DNA from: an uncultured Eubacterium sp.
GTDB lineage: Bacteria > Bacillota_A > Clostridia > Lachnospirales > Lachnospiraceae
DNA: 7,501 nt
Direction of reading: 5' to 3'
NCBI GenBank assembly: GCA_948468465.1
Contig: CAOKJJ010000215.1
Coordinates: 1 to 7,501, forward strand
The position numbers and the translations under genes were made by a program. Positions within the stretch are counted from its first letter, which is position 1. Every line of letters begins with the position of its first letter. The notes beneath the pieces are model-generated. The model saw nothing but the letters and a program-made list of their open reading frames with translations. It made no database searches and was not told the DNA's origin. This document shows positions 1-5,452 of this stretch, one piece after another.

Positions 1-98
1 GTCCATGCAGAATGTTTAGGGATTCTTAACATTCTGGAGTAGGAGCCGAAATCCAGGCCCCGCCCCTCATCCGGCGTCCGCATAGCCAATAAAATAAC
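1..98. other. Left edge, possibly the end of a truncated gene
   Basis: This stretch is richer in G and C than the DNA to its right and may be coding, but the window edge prevents a decision. On the plus strand, frame 1 is open from base 1 to a TAG at 40-42 and would give a 13-residue C-terminus ending GILNILE. On the minus strand, an ATG at 83-81 opens a frame that leaves the window after 27 codons, beginning MRTPDEGRGLDF, but no ribosome site precedes it. Neither reading matches a family I recognise. Confidence 0.25.
8..36. repeat. 9-bp perfect inverted repeat
   Basis: CAGAATGTT at 8-16 is the exact reverse complement of AACATTCTG at 28-36, with an 11-base spacer. No T-run follows on the plus strand and no matching run lies on the minus side, so it is not an ordinary intrinsic terminator. 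It could be an operator, a hairpin at the end of a gene outside the window, or chance. Confidence 0.45.
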
Positions 99-176
99 GC
101 AACACAATGTCAATTCTGTTGCATAATATTAAAATTTTGCCATTTTGCGCAAGAAATTGTTTTTAAGTTCCTAAAA
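99..176 (-). repeat. Long dispersed repeat, copy 1 (inverted), with outer palindrome
   Basis: Bases 117-176, read on the minus strand, match 4581-4640 on the plus strand at 57 of 60 positions with no gaps. The mismatches are at repeat positions 8, 14 and 51. The outer end overlaps a 24-base imperfect palindrome at 99-122 (GCAACA and TGTTGC arms, 12-base loop containing CAATGTCAA). This 24-mer matches 4635-4658 at 20 of 24 positions, but in direct orientation. The repeat contains the palindromes TTGCGCAA and AAAATTTT. No coding capacity is visible. The pair could be terminal repeats of a mobile unit or duplicated regulatory DNA. Confidence 0.9.
123..152 (-). promoter_or_regulatory. Possible leftward promoter inside repeat copy 1
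   Basis: On the minus strand, TTGCGC (152-147) and TATTAT (128-123) are separated by 18 bases, a plausible though weak sigma-A arrangement. Transcription would run left, out of the block, through the GCAACA/TGTTGC palindrome and toward the window edge. The same arrangement recurs in copy 2 in front of the cysteine hydrolase gene, which is the main support for a functional reading. Confidence 0.35.
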
Positions 177-244
177 TGGCACGTGAAAGTTAGAAAGCTG
201 CATCTATGAATTTTTGAAATATATTGTAATATTTTATATATGTG

Positions 245-273
245 TTGACAAAATATATTATATAACATATAAT
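245..273 (+). promoter_or_regulatory. Consensus sigma-A promoter of the padR operon
   Basis: TTGACA (245-250) and TATAAT (268-273) are both perfect matches to the housekeeping consensus, with the ideal 17-base spacer. Transcription should start near 280, giving a leader of about 40 bases before the padR ATG at 321. A promoter this strong would be expected to need repression. Confidence 0.85.
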
Positions 274-276
274 ATA
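254..276. promoter_or_regulatory. Probable PadR operator: 10-bp palindrome over the -10 box
   Basis: The arms TATATTATAT (254-263) and ATATAATATA (267-276) are perfectly complementary around the spacer AAC. The palindrome covers the -10 box and half of the promoter spacer, where a bound dimer would block RNA polymerase. PadR proteins commonly repress their own operons from dyads in the promoter, so autorepression is the natural inference. The dyad is not the ATGT-N8-ACAT type described for some PadR members, and AT-rich DNA forms palindromes easily. Confidence 0.5.
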
Positions 277-320
277 AAAACAAAAGAGATATGCATAATA
301 AGGAAAGAAAGGAGACTACA

Positions 321-656
321 ATGATTTATCCAATTAATCCAGTCTTGATGGAACTGCTTGTTTTGGCAATGATCTGCCAAAACGACAGCTATGGATACCA
401 GATCAGCCAGAAGCTAAAGACAGTATCCAATCTGAAAGATTCTGCGTTATATCCGGTGCTGCGGCGATTGGCTGAAAATCAATATGTGGATATTTACGAT
501 CAGCAGTTTCAGGGCAGGAACAGAAAATATTATAAAATTACAGACGCGGGAAGAAAACAAAAAGAATATTTGGAACAGGAATGGAAGGGGCACATCAACG
601 CGGTGCAGGAAATTTTAAATAACAGCCGTCTGGAGGAAGGGGAAAATGATGAGTAA
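321..656 (+). CDS. PadR family transcriptional regulator (short form)
   Basis: This is a 111-residue winged-helix DNA-binding protein, the usual length of the short PadR subfamily that ends soon after the wing. Family landmarks are YGYQIS (residues 24-29), the recognition-helix region SALYPVLRRLAENQYV (41-56), and the wing GRNRKYYKITDAGRK (65-79). A helix from about 80 to 102 probably forms the dimer interface. I chose the ATG at 321 because AAAGGAG (308-314) lies six bases before it; the in-frame ATG at 291 has no ribosome site and adds ten residues not typical of the family. The gene overlaps the DUF1700 gene by 11 bases and heads a three-gene operon. It probably represses that operon through the palindrome at its promoter. 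The inducing signal is not evident. The family assignment is very secure. Confidence 0.95.
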   Translation: MIYPINPVLMELLVLAMICQNDSYGYQISQKLKTVSNLKDSALYPVLRRLAENQYVDIYDQQFQGRNRKYYKITDAGRKQKEYLEQEWKGHINAVQEILNNSRLEEGENDE

Positions 657-1239
657 AGAAGAATATATGCGGCAGTTAAAGGAAAGGCTCAAACGGCTGC
701 CAAAAGAGGATTTTGCGAATGCCGTTGAATATTTCGAAGAATATTTTGCGGAAGCAGGAGAAGAAAATGAAGGAAAAGCAATAAAAGACCTTGGAACTGT
801 GCAGGAAGCGGCTGACCAGATTATCCGTGATATGGCGCTGAACTATTCCAAAGAGCCGGTTAAAAATGTAAGAAGCGGCATAAACGGACTTTGGGTGGCA
901 GTACTGGCTTTATTTGCGGGGCCGCTTGCGCTGCCGCTGCTTCTTACTGGCATATTGCTTGTGATTGCGGCAGTGATCGTGGTGTTGATGCTTATCCTGG
1001 TATTTTTTCTTTTAGAAGTATGCGCAGTGATCGCAGGACCTCTGACAATCATTGCAGGATTTAGTGTGGTTACAAAAAGCTTTCCGGTATTTTTGTGTTG
1101 TGTTGGCTTTGGAATGATGGCGACAGGAATCGGAGCCGCACTTATTTATGCAACCTATATCTTATGCAGACGTTTTATAGGATGGACGCTGCACAGACTG
1201 GCAGATATGATCTCGAAAGGAAGGCGGAAAAATGCGTAA
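646..1239 (+). CDS. DUF1700/HAAS domain membrane protein
   Basis: This 197-residue protein has a soluble helical N-terminus and a hydrophobic C-terminal half. Residues 1-70, with MSKEEYMRQLKERLKRLP followed by EYFEEYFAEAGEENEGKAIKDLG, match the HAAS domain at the start of DUF1700 proteins. Residues from about 80 to 175 contain roughly three or four membrane segments, and the C-terminus is basic (KGRRKN), probably cytoplasmic. GGAGG at 632-636 lies inside padR. Adjacent ATG codons at 646 and 649 are both usable starts and differ by one residue. Overlaps with padR upstream (11 bases) and the DUF4097 gene downstream (8 bases) suggest translational coupling. PadR, HAAS and DUF4097 genes recur together in Firmicutes, and an envelope-related role is usually assumed. 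The biochemical function is unknown. Confidence 0.9.
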   Translation: MMSKEEYMRQLKERLKRLPKEDFANAVEYFEEYFAEAGEENEGKAIKDLGTVQEAADQIIRDMALNYSKEPVKNVRSGINGLWVAVLALFAGPLALPLLLTGILLVIAAVIVVLMLILVFFLLEVCAVIAGPLTIIAGFSVVTKSFPVFLCCVGFGMMATGIGAALIYATYILCRRFIGWTLHRLADMISKGRRKNA

Positions 1240-2317
1240 AAATATATTATTTTTATTGATCTGTAGTATTTTAACAGGAGCCGGAATCGTAATGGCTGGC
1301 ATTGGCATCGCAATGGGCGGCATGATTCATGGTGTTACCATAGATGCAAATGGCATCCGGGTATATGCGCCGCTTTTGCAGCAAAGCAGCAAAGAAAATC
1401 AAACGAAAAATCAAACGCCGGTCAAAGAAGCATTAGAAGCTTTTGACAGCATGGAGATTGACATTCCGTATGCAGATATTTTAGTAGAACAATCGGACGC
1501 AGACCAATATTCACTGGAGTACAGCCTTTCTGACAGCAGAAATCTGCGCAGGGAAGTTACGAATGGAAAACTTGTATTAAAGCATGAAGAGGATCTTTCT
1601 TTTGGAAACCATCAAAATTCGATTCAGTGGTTTGTATTTGGAAATACGGTAACAGAAAATGCACAGAATGATTATGTAAGGGTCAGCCTGCCAAAAGATG
1701 TAAAATGTAAGGACATCGTGCTAAATACAGAGTCCGGAGACGCAGCATGTACAAATATACAAACGGACAGGCTGAAAATGAAGGCGGATTATGGCGATGC
1801 CTCTTTGCTGGGCGTAAATGCGCGGCAGTTAGAACTGGAGTTAGAGTCGGGAAAACTCAGGATGGAGCAGGTACAGGGGGAAAGCTGTACGATTACAGAT
1901 GATTATGGAGATACGATGCTATATGATGTAGCGTTGGAGAAAGATTTGAATGTTCATATGGAAAGTGGAAATTTAAGATTTCGCAATATAACGGTGCATG
2001 AAATGTATGTTAACAGCGAATATGGAGATATTGACGGTGAGCAGATAGAGCTTGCCGATGCACAGATCAGTTTGGAAAGCGGTAACTGCAGGCTGAATGA
2101 TCTATTGCTGGAAACCTGCGATATGAGGGCGGATTATGGAGATGTAGCACTCAACTTAAGAAAGGATCCGGCTGATTATTCGTATGATTTAAATGCGGAG
2201 TATGGAAATATCAAAATTGCTGGTGAAAAAATGGGAGAATCTTATCGCTCTTTTGAAAAAAATCCGGACCGCCGGATTGTAATTGTCTGTGAATCCGGCG
2301 ATATCCGAATTCAATAA
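1232..2317 (+). CDS. DUF4097 family protein, N-terminally anchored beta-repeat protein
   Basis: This 361-residue protein starts with a hydrophobic segment (residues 4-29) that fits a membrane anchor or uncleaved signal, so the rest is probably outside the cytoplasm. Residues 45-65 form a polar linker. From about 70 onward it is a DUF4097 beta-strand repeat domain. The turns alternate regularly: ESG at 167, 205, 244, 282 and 354, and YGD at 187, 225, 264 and 302, with YGN at 324. Steps are 18-20 residues through residue 302, giving a two-rung repeat of about 38 residues that probably forms a right-handed solenoid. The charge is strongly acidic. The ATG lies within the end of the DUF1700 gene, preceded by a GGAAGG-like site in its last codons. 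B. subtilis YvlB belongs to the same family. No catalytic residues are apparent, so a structural or sensing role at the envelope is an inference. Confidence 0.88.
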   Translation: MRKNILFLLICSILTGAGIVMAGIGIAMGGMIHGVTIDANGIRVYAPLLQQSSKENQTKNQTPVKEALEAFDSMEIDIPYADILVEQSDADQYSLEYSLSDSRNLRREVTNGKLVLKHEEDLSFGNHQNSIQWFVFGNTVTENAQNDYVRVSLPKDVKCKDIVLNTESGDAACTNIQTDRLKMKADYGDASLLGVNARQLELELESGKLRMEQVQGESCTITDDYGDTMLYDVALEKDLNVHMESGNLRFRNITVHEMYVNSEYGDIDGEQIELADAQISLESGNCRLNDLLLETCDMRADYGDVALNLRKDPADYSYDLNAEYGNIKIAGEKMGESYRSFEKNPDRRIVIVCESGDIRIQ

Positions 2318-2463
2318 GCTTTTTTTTACCGAAAGCCATATTTTCCTGACTGGCTTGTTTGTTCCTGCATATTTGCCCCTACATATCTGCCGCTGTAATC
2401 TTGCCTGATTGTGGTTTGCCTGGAATTACGATGCAATCTTGTCAGGTTCCCGCTAAAAAAAGA

Positions 2464-2492
2464 TTGACCTCACGCACAGATACCAGTATAAT
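2464..2492 (+). promoter_or_regulatory. Sigma-A promoter of the FIST/MCP operon
   Basis: TTGACC (2464-2469) and TATAAT (2487-2492) are separated by 17 bases, and a run of seven A residues (2455-2461) sits directly upstream as an UP-like element. Transcription would start near 2499, leaving a leader of about 20 bases. The FIST/MCP pair is therefore probably a transcription unit separate from the padR trio. I found no convincing terminator in the 146 bases between the DUF4097 stop and this promoter, so some readthrough is possible. Confidence 0.8.
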
Positions 2493-2519
2493 GGAACTTA
2501 TATACGGAAAATATAACAA

Positions 2520-3593
2520 ATGAATGGGGAAAGAATTGTGAAACAGTTTTTTGGAATGAGTCAAAGCGGCGATTTGAAAGAAGCCGTAAGAGGATTGAGC
2601 AATCCACAATTTATTATGCTGCTGTCCAACAGCGGGCAGTTTGAATCGCATGTAAAGGCCTTGCAGGGGTTGTATCCGAAAGTACCATGCATCGGATGCG
2701 CGGGGATGAGTTATAGTACAAAAATCGTAGAAAAAGGCGTCAGTGTTGTAGCCTTTTATGATGGGGTTACCGTTGCAGTGAATGTGCTTGAGCAGGCATC
2801 CGTTATGCCGGTTAAATATATTAAACGTCTGGAGAAGGATGTAGAGATGGTAAAGGCATCTTCCAAGGATACCGTATGTATTGATTTTTGTTCCGGAAAC
2901 GATGCTTGTGTATTGAATACATTTTCCAGTGTATTAAAGCGTAACGGAATTTCTCTTGTCGGGGGCACTGCAGAGGATGGAAAAGTGTCTGTAAATGGTG
3001 TTGTGTATTCGGACGCGGCAGTTTATGCCCTGGTGAAAAATCAGAATGGCAGAGTGAAGGTATACAAAGAGAACATCTATCATCAAAAAGACAATAACCG
3101 TTTTGTAGCGTCCGGGACGGATAAGGCAAATTATATGATTGGACAGTTAAACGGACAGTCAGCCAAAAAAGTTTATCAGGATCTATTACATATTTCAGAA
3201 CAGGAAATCCAGTCGCAGACGTTTAAAAATCCGTTTGGCAAAATAAACGGTACGGATACATGCATCATTTCAATTAAAGAAGTAAATGGAAACGCACTCA
3301 GCTGCTTTCGTCAGGTAAATGATTCAGATGTATTGATTATGCTGGAACTGGGAGATTACAGGGCGATTGTAAAGCGGACAATACAAACGATCCGCAAGGA
3401 TTTTCCGAGAATTTCGGCGGTATTTTCCATTAACTGCCTGTTTAGATATTTATTATTTACTGAAAATCACTATATGCAGGAATACCTGCAGGAAATGGCG
3501 GCCCTTGGCAATCACGTTGGTGTTGTAGGATATGGGGAGCATTTTAATAACCAGTTTGTTAACCAGTCTATGACATGTGTGGTATTTGAGTAA
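2520..3593 (+). CDS. FIST domain sensory protein (FIST N plus FIST C)
   Basis: This 357-residue protein consists of FIST_N (about residues 28-190) and FIST_C (about 205-345), without membrane segments, so it should be cytoplasmic. Landmarks are PCIGCAGMSY (56-65), the glycine-rich GGTAEDG (148-154), and the C-terminal signature GYGEHFNNQFVNQSM (337-351). FIST is a proposed small-ligand sensory module, often fused or linked to chemoreceptors, GGDEF proteins or kinases. No output domain is attached here; the MCP gene follows 21 bases later and probably supplies it. The ATG at 2520 has only a weak GGAAAA site (2506-2511). An in-frame GTG at 2538, preceded by GGGGAAAG, would shorten the protein by six residues. 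Cysteines are fairly frequent (C57, C60, C120, C124, C130), but no firm metal motif is apparent. The ligand is unknown. Confidence 0.92.
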   Translation: MNGERIVKQFFGMSQSGDLKEAVRGLSNPQFIMLLSNSGQFESHVKALQGLYPKVPCIGCAGMSYSTKIVEKGVSVVAFYDGVTVAVNVLEQASVMPVKYIKRLEKDVEMVKASSKDTVCIDFCSGNDACVLNTFSSVLKRNGISLVGGTAEDGKVSVNGVVYSDAAVYALVKNQNGRVKVYKENIYHQKDNNRFVASGTDKANYMIGQLNGQSAKKVYQDLLHISEQEIQSQTFKNPFGKINGTDTCIISIKEVNGNALSCFRQVNDSDVLIMLELGDYRAIVKRTIQTIRKDFPRISAVFSINCLFRYLLFTENHYMQEYLQEMAALGNHVGVVGYGEHFNNQFVNQSMTCVVFE

Positions 3594-3614
3594 AGACAGA
3601 GGGAGGAAAGCCAT

Positions 3615-4571
3615 ATGTTTGGATTTAAAAAGAAAAATAAGCCTGCAGGCTTTGGCTTGGAACGCAGACAGTCATCCGCTGATCAGGAAAGGCTGTATCC
3701 GATTCTTCACGTAGCGGGAAGTGTAAAGGAACGCCAAAAGGAAATCGTAGAAAAGGAAGTAGACGCACTGCAGCAGTTAAGCAGAGTCAACGAGTCTTTT
3801 AACGAAGTGCTGCATGAATCGGAACAATTTCATCAGAAGCTGGAAGATTTCGAGCATACATTTTCTAATATTGGCCAGGTATCAGAACAATTTCAGACTG
3901 TAAAAGAAGAAATCGGCGATTCGGTAGCAAATGTGCAAAATGAGGTAGAGTCTTTAAAAGATCAGACCGTGCAGGTTGAATCGCATTTTGCGGAGATGGA
4001 ACAGACGTTTCAGGTTTTTTTAGATTCTATCAAGCAGATCAAATCCTGTACCAATCAGATTAAGGCGATTGCGGATCAGACCAATATTTTAGCATTGAAT
4101 GCTTCCATCGAGGCGGCACGCGCAGGAGAGCATGGAAAAGGTTTCGCGATTGTAGCCGTAGAGGTGAAAAATCTTGCGGATCAGATCAAAGATCTTGTGG
4201 CAGCGGTGGACGACAGCATTACGGATGTGGAAGGCGGTACAGACAGGCTGCATACAAGCATCAGTAATTCTCAGGATGCATTGAATGAAAATATATTAAA
4301 GGTGAACGATACCTATCAGATGTTTGATCATATAACACAGGCTGCAGAAGGCGCGACTACCGTACAGACAGAAATATCAAACGTTATTACAGATTCCAAG
4401 ACGGCACTGCAAAGTGTGCATGATTTCTTTTTCCGCACAAAAAAGCAATATGAGGAAGTAGTAAAAAATATTGAACATGCAAACAGGCTGGGAACAACGA
4501 AAAGCGCGATGTTTGAAGACATGGACAATATGCTGTCCCAGATTCCGCCGATTGTAAAAGAACTGTCGTAG
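3615..4571 (+). CDS. Soluble methyl-accepting chemotaxis protein
   Basis: This 318-residue chemoreceptor has no hydrophobic segment and no periplasmic domain, so it should be cytoplasmic. The basic N-terminus (MFGFKKKNK) is followed by a long coiled coil. The conserved signalling hairpin occupies about residues 147-190; its tip includes [20 protein letters not shown] (162-181), the contact region for CheA and CheW. The returning helix runs to about 290. The receptor is short, with no HAMP, PAS or other input domain. GGAGG at 3602-3606 is eight bases from the ATG. The 21-base gap to the FIST gene implies co-transcription, and FIST is the obvious candidate for the missing sensory input. No CheA, CheW or other chemotaxis gene is in the window, so it must use components encoded elsewhere. 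The family call is secure; the pairing is inferred. Confidence 0.95.
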   Translation: MFGFKKKNKPAGFGLERRQSSADQERLYPILHVAGSVKERQKEIVEKEVDALQQLSRVNESFNEVLHESEQFHQKLEDFEHTFSNIGQVSEQFQTVKEEIGDSVANVQNEVESLKDQTVQVESHFAEMEQTFQVFLDSIKQIKSCTNQIKAIADQTNILALNASIEAARAGEHGKGFAIVAVEVKNLADQIKDLVAAVDDSITDVEGGTDRLHTSISNSQDALNENILKVNDTYQMFDHITQAAEGATTVQTEISNVITDSKTALQSVHDFFFRTKKQYEEVVKNIEHANRLGTTKSAMFEDMDNMLSQIPPIVKELS

Positions 4572-4580
4572 TGAAATGTT

Positions 4581-4658
4581 TTTTAGGCACTTATAAACAA
4601 TTTCTTGCGCAAAATGGCAAAATTTTAATACTATGCAACACAATGTCAAAAGTGTTTC
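4581..4658 (+). repeat. Long dispersed repeat, copy 2, with outer palindrome
   Basis: Bases 4581-4640 are the inverted partner of 117-176 (57 of 60 identical), beginning nine bases after the MCP stop. The repeat ends in GCAACA, and the sequence continues as an imperfect palindrome at 4635-4658, with GCAACAC and GTGTTTC arms that pair at six of seven positions. The inner ends of both copies face the padR-to-MCP block. No homology is visible beyond these limits. No transposase or recombinase gene lies between the copies. Confidence 0.9.
4605..4634 (+). promoter_or_regulatory. Possible promoter of the cysteine hydrolase gene, inside repeat copy 2
   Basis: TTGCGC (4605-4610) and TACTAT (4629-4634) are separated by 18 bases. 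A transcript starting near 4641 would carry a leader of about 48 bases with a possible AACAC/GTGTT stem at its start and a small CTGG/CCAG hairpin (4663-4675) just before the ribosome site. No better promoter is apparent between the MCP stop and the hydrolase. The boxes are only moderate matches. Confidence 0.4.
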
Positions 4659-4688
4659 TTTTCTGGTTCATCCAGGTTAGGAGGGAAT

Positions 4689-5222
4689 ATGAATACAGTT
4701 TTGATCGTGATAGATATACAGAATGATTTTGTAGACGGCTCACTCGGCACAAAAGAGGCTGTGCAGGCGGCTGACCGGGCAGCGGAGGCAATTATGCGGT
4801 TTGACGGCAGTATCATCGTTACCATGGATACGCATGGACAGAATTATCTGGAAACGGCGGAAGGGAAAAAGCTGCCGGTTCTGCACTGTATCAGAATGAC
4901 GAAGGGATGGCAGCTGAACGAAAAAATACAGTCGGCATTGACGCAAAAAGATTACCGTATCATTGAAAAAGGAACGTTTGGTTCTGTAGATCTTGTGACG
5001 GAGATTGGCAGAATGCTGGATGAGGACAAAGAACTGAAAGTCAGGCTGTTAGGGCTATGTACGGATATTTGTGTGGTGTCGAACGCGCTGCTTTTAAAAG
5101 CCCATTTTCCAGAGCTGTGCATAGAGGTAGACGCGAGTTGCTGTGCGGGTGTAACACCTGCTACACATCAGGCAGCATTGGAAACAATGAAGATGTGCCA
5201 GATAGAGGTATTAAACGCATAA
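4689..5222 (+). CDS. Cysteine hydrolase, isochorismatase/nicotinamidase superfamily
   Basis: This 177-residue cytoplasmic hydrolase shows the catalytic triad of the superfamily: D9 in VIDIQNDF, K94 in EKGTFGS, and C128 in CTDICV. DTH (47-49) and H66 in PVLHC are candidate metal ligands, as in nicotinamidases, although the spacing between them differs from PncA. The members act on C-N or ether bonds: nicotinamide, isochorismate, N-carbamoyl amides or ureidoacrylate. The sequence alone does not select a substrate, so nicotinamidase is only one option. A strong site, AGGAGGG (4679-4685), lies just before the ATG at a short spacing. The gene is probably monocistronic, bounded by repeat copy 2 upstream and an intrinsic terminator downstream. 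Its link with neighbouring genes is not evident. Confidence 0.9.
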   Translation: MNTVLIVIDIQNDFVDGSLGTKEAVQAADRAAEAIMRFDGSIIVTMDTHGQNYLETAEGKKLPVLHCIRMTKGWQLNEKIQSALTQKDYRIIEKGTFGSVDLVTEIGRMLDEDKELKVRLLGLCTDICVVSNALLLKAHFPELCIEVDASCCAGVTPATHQAALETMKMCQIEVLNA

Positions 5223-5248
5223 TTATAAAAATGGATCAATAGAACATG

Positions 5249-5293
5249 AAAATGTTTCCGGCAGAATCATTTATTTTGCGGAAACATTTTTTT
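5249..5293 (+). terminator. Intrinsic terminator after the cysteine hydrolase gene
   Basis: AAAATGTTTCCG (5249-5260) pairs perfectly over 12 bp with CGGAAACATTTT (5279-5290). The loop has 18 bases, and a run of seven T residues ends at 5293. Because the stem begins with four A residues, it could also act weakly on the other strand. It separates the hydrolase from the alarmone synthetase gene. Confidence 0.9.
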
Positions 5294-5400
5294 ATGGAAA
5301 AAATTCGAAAACGAAATTCGTCTGTTTAAAATTAGTTTATGGATATTTATGAAAAGTTCATCATAATTTGTTGAATATTTAGCAGATATTGCCAGACATA

Positions 5401-5409
5401 TGGTATAAT
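5401..5409 (+). promoter_or_regulatory. Extended -10 promoter of the alarmone synthetase gene
   Basis: TGGTATAAT contains a perfect TATAAT (5404-5409) preceded by the TGn extension, which can compensate for a poor -35 box. No acceptable -35 sits 16-18 bases upstream. Transcription would start near 5416, giving a leader of about 37 bases with GGAGG at 5439-5443. Confidence 0.65.
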
Positions 5410-5452
5410 ATTGGTACTTGTGTAATAGTTATAAAATTGGAGGAAGTAATCA

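Noticed and set aside
8..36. 9-bp inverted repeat as an intrinsic terminator
   Set aside because: The stem is AT-rich and no T-run follows on either strand.
291..320. Upstream ATG for padR at 291
   Set aside because: It lacks a ribosome site, whereas AAAGGAG lies six bases before the ATG at 321 and the family consensus begins near that methionine.
2262..2279. AATCCGG/CCGGATT hairpin near the end of the DUF4097 gene as terminator
   Set aside because: It lies inside the coding region and is not followed by a T-run; the T-run at 2320-2327 has no adjoining stem.
2821..3129. 102-codon minus-strand frame inside the FIST gene
   Set aside because: It is antisense to a convincing FIST protein; the predicted product is rich in Pro, His and Cys in a manner typical of shadow frames.
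117..4640. Classical insertion sequence
   Set aside because: No transposase frame exists between the inverted repeats, and all five genes inside are regulators, sensors or membrane proteins, so an autonomous element is excluded.
5057..5242. 61-codon plus-strand frame overlapping the hydrolase gene
   Set aside because: It is an alternative frame within a well-supported gene, and its product is Cys/Arg-rich without a ribosome site.
5389..5409. TTGCCA as -35 box for the alarmone synthetase promoter
   Set aside because: Its distance to TATAAT is only nine bases; the extended TGn -10 is the better explanation.
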